A DNA stretch of 64,000 nt from Paraburkholderia tropica (lineage in GTDB: Bacteria; Pseudomonadota; Gammaproteobacteria; Burkholderiales; Burkholderiaceae), in the NCBI RefSeq assembly GCF_914484835.1, contig NZ_CAJZAR010000105.1, positions 1 to 64,000 of the forward strand, read 5' to 3'. This document shows, piece after piece, positions 59,846-64,000 of this stretch. The notes below the pieces were generated by a model. It was not told the origin of the DNA and did no database searches. It saw only the letters and a list, made by a program, of their open reading frames with translations. The translations under genes and the position numbers were made by a program. How positions within the stretch are numbered: the stretch's first letter is position 1; every line of letters begins with the position of its first letter.

Positions 59846-60787
59846 AACGGCCGCCGACGCTTCGACGGACACGCGCGGCCGCTCGATGAAGGCATCGAAA
59901 CGGGCCTGTAAATCAAGGTGTTTCGCAGCTTTCCACAGCGCCGCGACGAGCGGCGGACGCGACGGCAGATCGCGCGCGATCAGGCCGATCTCGCGCGTGA
60001 GTTCGGGTTCGAGCGGCGTCACCGCATCGCGCTGCGTGCCGTCCATGACGCTCAGCACGCTATGCGGCAGCACCGTGTGAAGACCCGCATGCTGCACGTT
60101 CGACATCAGCGTGAGCAGCGAATCGGCTTCGAGCACGACTTTGGGTTGAACGCCCGCGCGACGGAACGCTGCGTTGATCACCTGACGATTCTGCATTGAG
60201 GAATCCAGAAGACCGAATTGCAATTCGCCCAATGCGTCCCAGCGGCGCGCGCCCGAGCACAGACTCTTGCCGGTTCCCGATGGCGACACGAGCACGTAGC
60301 GCTCGCGATACAGCGAATGCACTTCGAACCCGGCCTGCGTGTGATCGTCGAGATAGGTGAAGCCGATGTCGAGTTCGTAGTCGTCGAGCTGCCGCAGGAT
60401 GGCGTCCGAACTCAGCGAGCGCACCGCGAAGCTCAGCCTCGGATGCGCCTCGCGACAGGTCGAGATCAGCATGCTCACGACCGGCATCGTCGTGGGAATC
60501 ACGCCAATTCGCACCGTGCCGGTCAGCAGATTCGACGCGCAGACGTCCTGCCGCATGTGATCGAGCGCCGCGATGGTCTGCCGCGCCCAGCCGAGCACGC
60601 GTTCGCCCTCCTCGGTGAGACCGAGAAAGCGGCGGCCGCGCCGCACGATCACGAGCCCGAGTTCGTTTTCGAGGCTGCGTATCGCGGACGAAAGCGCTGG
60701 CTGCGTGACGTTGCAGAGTTCCGCGGCGCGCGCGAAATGCTGCTCCCTGGCCAACGTCACGAGGTAGTTGAGTTGACGGATGAACAT
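59843..60787 (-). CDS. LysR-family regulator of formate dehydrogenase (putative)
   Basis: A 314-residue LysR-type regulator with the helix-turn-helix FIRQLNYLVTLAREQHFARAAELCNVTQPALSSAIRSLE at the N-terminus. The effector domain begins near residue 90 (TGTVRIGVIPTTMPVVSML). It is transcribed towards fdh, not divergent from it, with 156 bases between. The box over its own stop codon suggests it activates fdh in response to formate, as LysR regulators of formate dehydrogenases do elsewhere; formate as inducer is inference. Confidence 0.88.
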   Translation of the reverse strand: MFIRQLNYLVTLAREQHFARAAELCNVTQPALSSAIRSLENELGLVIVRRGRRFLGLTEEGERVLGWARQTIAALDHMRQDVCASNLLTGTVRIGVIPTTMPVVSMLISTCREAHPRLSFAVRSLSSDAILRQLDDYELDIGFTYLDDHTQAGFEVHSLYRERYVLVSPSGTGKSLCSGARRWDALGELQFGLLDSSMQNRQVINAAFRRAGVQPKVVLEADSLLTLMSNVQHAGLHTVLPHSVLSVMDGTQRDAVTPLEPELTREIGLIARDLPSRPPLVAALWKAAKHLDLQARFDAFIERPRVSVEASAAV

Positions 60788-60987
60788 CGCCTGTCTCCCG
60801 ATTCGGAGGGCGGCGCGCCGCTTCGGATGACACGCCCGCGAGATTCCGCCCCGTTATGTCCGTTGATATATTACGCTAACTTTGGACGTGTACGGCACAA
60901 GTGGCATAAACGGCGTGATCGCGGTCGGCGGCAGTCGGTCGGTTCGGGTTCGGTGCGCCGACGATGGCAACTTCGTCGCTGTAAAAA

Positions 60988-61020
60988 AGAAAGGGCAAGG
61001 CGTTTCGCCTTGCCCTTTTT
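60988..61020. terminator. Strong bidirectional terminator
   Basis: AAAGGGCAAGGCG (60990-61002) pairs perfectly with CGCCTTGCCCTTT (61006-61018) around TTT. It has a T-run on the right and an A-run (T-run on the minus strand) on the left. It ends the SYLF-domain gene. Confidence 0.85.
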
Positions 61021-61054
61021 ACATGCGCCGCCAGCCCGCGGGCCGGCGTCCGCC

Positions 61055-61642
61055 TTAAATCTTCAAACGCGAGACCTTGGTGCCCGCGAGCGAGACGTCG
61101 GCCATCAGGCCCGCGTTGGTCATCACGAACACTTCGACCGGATGCGTGGCCGTGTTGGTGTCGACCGCGCCGTTCGCGCCGATCGTCACGAGCGCGACCG
61201 AAGCGTCGGCGCCCGCGGCCCAGCCGTCGGTGGAGCGGAATTTTTCGAGTGCGTCCTGCGTCATGAAGGCGAAGATGATGGCCTTCGACTGCGCCCCCGC
61301 CTGCAGTCCGAACGAACCCGACACGGTGCTGTAGTAGCCCGAGGTCGCGCCGCCCACGCGCAGCGCACCTTCGCCGTATTGCGCGCCGACGATGAAGCCG
61401 GCTTGCAGCACCGACGGGAACACCAGCACGCCGCGCGACTTGGCGATCAGTTCGTGCGAACCCGGTACCGTCGAGTACAGCTTGGTCATGGCGTTATCGA
61501 CGCTGGCGTCGATCGACTGGCGCTTCGACATATCCGTCGCCGCGTTCGAGGTGTTCGTACCTGTGGTCGTACAGCCGGCGAGCGCGAAACCGCCGGTGGC
61601 GAGCGCCGCGGCCGCCGAAAGCATGAAGTTGCGTCGTTGCAT
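61055..61642 (-). CDS. SYLF-domain (YSC84-like) lipoprotein
   Basis: A 195-residue exported lipoprotein. The twin-Arg-like start MQRRNFMLSAAAALATGGFA leads to the lipobox ALAGC at about 21-25. The SYLF/YSC84 domain follows, with AKSRGVLVFPSVLQAGFIVGAQYGEGAL and GSFGLQAGAQSKAIIFAFMT. SYLF domains bind lipids in eukaryotes; bacterial versions sit in the cell envelope and have no settled function. The protein would be anchored at the outer or inner membrane. ATG 61642 is chosen because the signal peptide begins there. Confidence 0.85.
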   Translation of the reverse strand: MQRRNFMLSAAAALATGGFALAGCTTTGTNTSNAATDMSKRQSIDASVDNAMTKLYSTVPGSHELIAKSRGVLVFPSVLQAGFIVGAQYGEGALRVGGATSGYYSTVSGSFGLQAGAQSKAIIFAFMTQDALEKFRSTDGWAAGADASVALVTIGANGAVDTNTATHPVEVFVMTNAGLMADVSLAGTKVSRLKI

Positions 61643-61852
61643 GTCGTTATCTCCACACGAATGAGAGTTTGCGCTGAGGTACAGCAATCCGCGTGCCCGG
61701 CTTCAGACGGGCGCCGCGCCGCTCCAGCCTCAGGCGCAAGCGGGGCGGCTGCGTCGAGCCGCATCCCACTCCGCAACGATTCTGCCCGATTTATCGTAAG
61801 CGGGCGTTGAAATCCGGCAAGGGAAGCGCGGGCGAGTCGCCCGCGCACCCGC

Positions 61853-62803
61853 TCAAGGCGACGTGGGCTGCCACGACGGATCGGGATCGAAGGCCTTCAG
61901 CGACGCCGCGACGCGCGCGCCGTTCGGCCCCAGATTCTTCTGATAGAGCTTGCCGTCCTGGTTGACGATAAAGCTCATCACGCCCGTCTTGCCGTACTGC
62001 GCCGGCCACGCCACCAGCGCGAAACCGCCCGTCAACTGGCCGTTCTGCACATAGCTGCGCGCACCGCCGCCCGCGTGCGCGCCCTGCGCCGTGAGGATGC
62101 GGAAGTGATAGCCGTGATAGCCGTCCTTCGGCGAGATCTTCGCGTCGTGCGGCATGGTCTCGGCGAGCGGGCCGAGCGGGCTTTCGGTGTCGCCTTCGCC
62201 GGCCGGCCAGTAAAGGCCGTCGTGCGTGCCGGGCGTGCTCACGAGGCGCTGCGCGTAGTGCTGCATCTGGCCTTTGTATTCGTTCTGGGCGTCGACATAG
62301 GCGAGCGCGGTGAGCATCGCCGAGCGCTCGTTGCGGCCGATGCGGCGCGTGAGCACTTCGGTCGCGCCTTCGCGCGGATCGAAGCGCCAGCCGCCCGCGC
62401 CCTGCACGATCGGAATCGGCAGCGTCCAGCCGCTATCGCCGACGGCCAGATGCGCGCTCGCCTTGCCCGCGACCGGCGGCGAATCGGGCACGACCTCGTG
62501 ACCCTTGGACCAGGCGCCGAGGAAGTCGTCGATATCGTCGCGGCCGATGTTCTGGGTGGGAATGAACTGCTCGAAGTCGCCGCCGAGCACGTGCTTCATC
62601 GCTTCGTGGTCGTTGCTGGCGAGCGCGTTCGTGAACGCTTCGGCGGCGGCGTCGGGCGTGGGATAGACGGCCTGGGCGAACGCGGCGGGTGCGGCACCCA
62701 GCGCGAACGCGAGCGCGGCGGCAGCCGACGCGCCCGCGCGAACCCAGCCGAAGGCGCGGCGCGGCGCGCCTTGCGGCAAACGGCGTGCTTGATTGCGGAT
62801 CAT
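61853..62803 (-). CDS. DUF2950 family exported protein
   Basis: A 316-residue exported protein with a signal peptide ending PAAFA-QAV at about 44. The mature part has YPTPDAAAEAFTNALASNDHEAMKHVLG, then WRFDPREGATEVLTRRIGRNERSAML, DGLYWPAGEGDTESPLGPL and KDGYHGYHFRILTAQGAHA, the pattern of DUF2950. The function is unknown. ATG 62803 has AGGAG 8 bases upstream, and the gene starts 20 bases after the stop of the DUF3300 gene. The pair is therefore an operon and probably works together in the envelope. Confidence 0.85.
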   Translation of the reverse strand: MIRNQARRLPQGAPRRAFGWVRAGASAAAALAFALGAAPAAFAQAVYPTPDAAAEAFTNALASNDHEAMKHVLGGDFEQFIPTQNIGRDDIDDFLGAWSKGHEVVPDSPPVAGKASAHLAVGDSGWTLPIPIVQGAGGWRFDPREGATEVLTRRIGRNERSAMLTALAYVDAQNEYKGQMQHYAQRLVSTPGTHDGLYWPAGEGDTESPLGPLAETMPHDAKISPKDGYHGYHFRILTAQGAHAGGGARSYVQNGQLTGGFALVAWPAQYGKTGVMSFIVNQDGKLYQKNLGPNGARVAASLKAFDPDPSWQPTSP

Positions 62804-62823
62804 CGCGAGTCTCCTGTCGGGGT

Positions 62824-64000
62824 TCAACGGTGACGGCCCATGTGGCGTTCGCCGCCACCGCCTGCGCCCATCCGGCCGCCGCCTCCACCGCCGCCGCCGC
62901 CGAATGAGGGCCGCGCGCCGCCGGATTGCGCGCCGCTGAAGCCGCCGCCTCCACCGCCGCGGTTCTGCAGCGCCTGACGGCTCTGCTGGCCGCGCTGCGC
63001 ATCGGCGCGCGCGGCGCCGCCGTCGCCCGCGCCGCGCAATGCGTTGTCGCGGTTCGCGTTCTGCGCGCGGTTGCCGATGTCGTTCTGGCGGTTCGCGTTC
63101 TGCGCGCGGTTGCCAATGTCGTTCTGGCGGTTCGCGTTCTGCGCGCGGTTCGCGGCGTTGTTCTGCGTGCCGCCCTGGCCACCGACGCGTCCGCCTTGCG
63201 CACCCTGCCCGCCCGCACGACCGCCTTCGCCGCGGTTATTCAGCGCATTGCCGCCGCCGTTCGCGCCAGCCCGGTTGCCGCCCTGCTGAATGCCTTGCAA
63301 ACGCTCGCTCGCGTTGCCGCCCATGTTCTGCCCGGTGCGGTTCTGCAAGGTCTGCATGGCCTGCGAGCGCGACTGGTCGTAGCCGCGGAAGTTGTTGCGC
63401 TGGCCGTTCAGATTCGCGTTGTTGATGTTCGCGTTGCGGCGCTCGACATTGGCGTTGCGATTCCAGTTCGCCGTGCCGTTGGTCGTGTTGATGCGGTTGT
63501 TGACGTTGATGTTGTTGTAGCGATTGACGTTGATGTTCACGTCATGCGAATTCCAGCCGAAGCCGCCCCACAACGAATTGGCGACCGCCACGCCCGCGCC
63601 GAACGCGAGCCCGCTGACGAAGCCGGTGGCGAGCGCGTAGCCCGGAGGCGGCGGCATATAGACAGGCGGATACGCCGGATACGGCCACGTGCCGTACACC
63701 ACCGTCGGGTTATAGGTCGGCACGTACACCACCTGCGGATTCGCCGGTTCGATCACGATGGTCTGCGTGGTGCTGCTGGGCGCCTGCTGCACGACCACCT
63801 TCTGCTGCTCGTTCGACTTGAGGTTGCCCGCCTTCTGCGCCTGCGCGCGCAGACGCTGCACCGAATCCATCACGTCGTTGGGCTGCGCGAGAAACGCCGT
63901 GCCGATCTGCTCGACCCACTCGGGCTTCGACTCCATGGTCGCCAGCACCTGCGGAAACGCCACCAGCGACTGCACGCTCGGGTCCCACGGCTGCGAGGCC
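62824..64000 (-). CDS. DUF3300 family protein, N-terminus outside the window
   Basis: The C-terminal 392 or so residues of a DUF3300 protein; the start lies beyond the right edge. The conserved core WDPSVQSLVAFPQVLATM is visible at the edge, followed by a WVEQIGTAFLAQPNDVMDSVQRLR segment. A hydrophobic Pro/Tyr-rich stretch (PPPGYALATGFVSGLAFGAG) comes next. The last 200 residues are Asn/Arg/Gly-rich and repetitive, ending in a poly-Gly tail with MGRHR. The 13-residue repeat QNDIGNRAQNANR comes from a 39-bp DNA repeat. DUF3300 proteins are exported and of unknown function. Confidence 0.85.
   Translation of the reverse strand, partial: ASQPWDPSVQSLVAFPQVLATMESKPEWVEQIGTAFLAQPNDVMDSVQRLRAQAQKAGNLKSNEQQKVVVQQAPSSTTQTIVIEPANPQVVYVPTYNPTVVYGTWPYPAYPPVYMPPPPGYALATGFVSGLAFGAGVAVANSLWGGFGWNSHDVNINVNRYNNINVNNRINTTNGTANWNRNANVERRNANINNANLNGQRNNFRGYDQSRSQAMQTLQNRTGQNMGGNASERLQGIQQGGNRAGANGGGNALNNRGEGGRAGGQGAQGGRVGGQGGTQNNAANRAQNANRQNDIGNRAQNANRQNDIGNRAQNANRDNALRGAGDGGAARADAQRGQQSRQALQNRGGGGGGFSGAQSGGARPSFGGGGGGGGGRMGAGGGGERHMGRHR
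63051..63150. repeat. 39-bp tandem repeat in the DUF3300 gene
   Basis: Two 39-bp units (63051-63089, 63090-63128) differ by a single base, and the first 22 bases of a third follow (63129-63150). The unit is a multiple of three, coding a 13-residue Asn/Arg-rich repeat. Confidence 0.9.

Noticed and set aside
63051..63150. CRISPR-like direct repeats
   Set aside because: The 39-bp units are head to tail with no spacers, lie in frame in a coding region and encode an Asn/Arg-rich peptide repeat.

Overview
The window is chromosomal DNA of a high-GC betaproteobacterium of the Burkholderia/Paraburkholderia/Caballeronia group. The evidence is the gene content: an mhp phenylpropionate operon, a Bv3F-type H-NS, a non-phosphorylating deoxy-sugar cluster, DUF3300/DUF2950 genes and a Pseudomonas-type NAD formate dehydrogenase. 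Strong codon-position GC bias supports this. No insertion sequence, integrase, phage gene or CRISPR array was seen. The genus assignment is inference.

Region by region. (1) 1-2.9 kb: the 3' end of hypF, then hypC, hypD and hypE, the [NiFe]-hydrogenase maturation genes. (2) 3-13.2 kb: a class A penicillin-binding protein, a small membrane protein, a flavin reductase, a 51-residue protein behind a duplicated promoter palindrome, a proline/alanine-rich membrane protein, an MgtC-like protein, an AGE-family sugar epimerase, a chemoreceptor and a PaaI-type thioesterase. (3) 13.3-23.8 kb: one long minus-strand operon with a sugar ABC importer (binding protein, ATPase, permease), a two-part UxaA-family dehydratase, an aldo/keto reductase, an amidohydrolase lactonase, an SDR dehydrogenase and an FAH-family hydrolase. 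These form an L-fucose-type oxidative route to pyruvate and lactate, with a divergent IclR regulator and a palindrome over the predicted start site. (4) 23.8-36.9 kb: a PhnB-like protein, a TPR-GT41 glycosyltransferase, an H-NS-like unknown protein, a Pat-like acetyltransferase with a shortened ATP-grasp region, a diguanylate cyclase, release factor 3, H-NS, a LuxR-type regulator and small exported proteins. (5) 37-40.2 kb: a GntP-family permease convergent with a DhaK-DhaL kinase.

(6) 40.4-49.5 kb: a complete 3-(3-hydroxyphenyl)propionate meta-cleavage pathway, mhpA-B-D-F-E-T-C, with divergent mhpR. A GTGCA-N5-TGCAC palindrome lies about 58 bp upstream of the inferred mhpA start site. (7) 49.6 kb: tRNA-Val(GAC) with its own promoter and terminator. 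(8) 49.9-53.9 kb: an amino-acid binding protein, a DadA-like D-amino-acid dehydrogenase and a second chemoreceptor. (9) 54.2-57.9 kb: a LysR regulator divergent from a dicarboxylate/amino-acid symporter and a class V PLP enzyme. (10) 58-60.8 kb: an HPP membrane protein, then NAD-dependent formate dehydrogenase behind a LysR gene with an ATAA-N7-TTAT box between them. (11) 61-64 kb: a SYLF-domain lipoprotein, a DUF2950 protein and a DUF3300 protein truncated by the window end.

The overall picture is a catabolically flexible soil or plant-associated bacterium. Most genes belong to known families. The best candidates for something not already described are regulatory architectures (the mhp, sugar-operon and fdh operators and the duplicated AGGGTTTTCCCT promoter), the Pat-like enzyme without an intact ATP-grasp region, the LysR/symporter/class V enzyme module and the DUF3300-DUF2950 pair.
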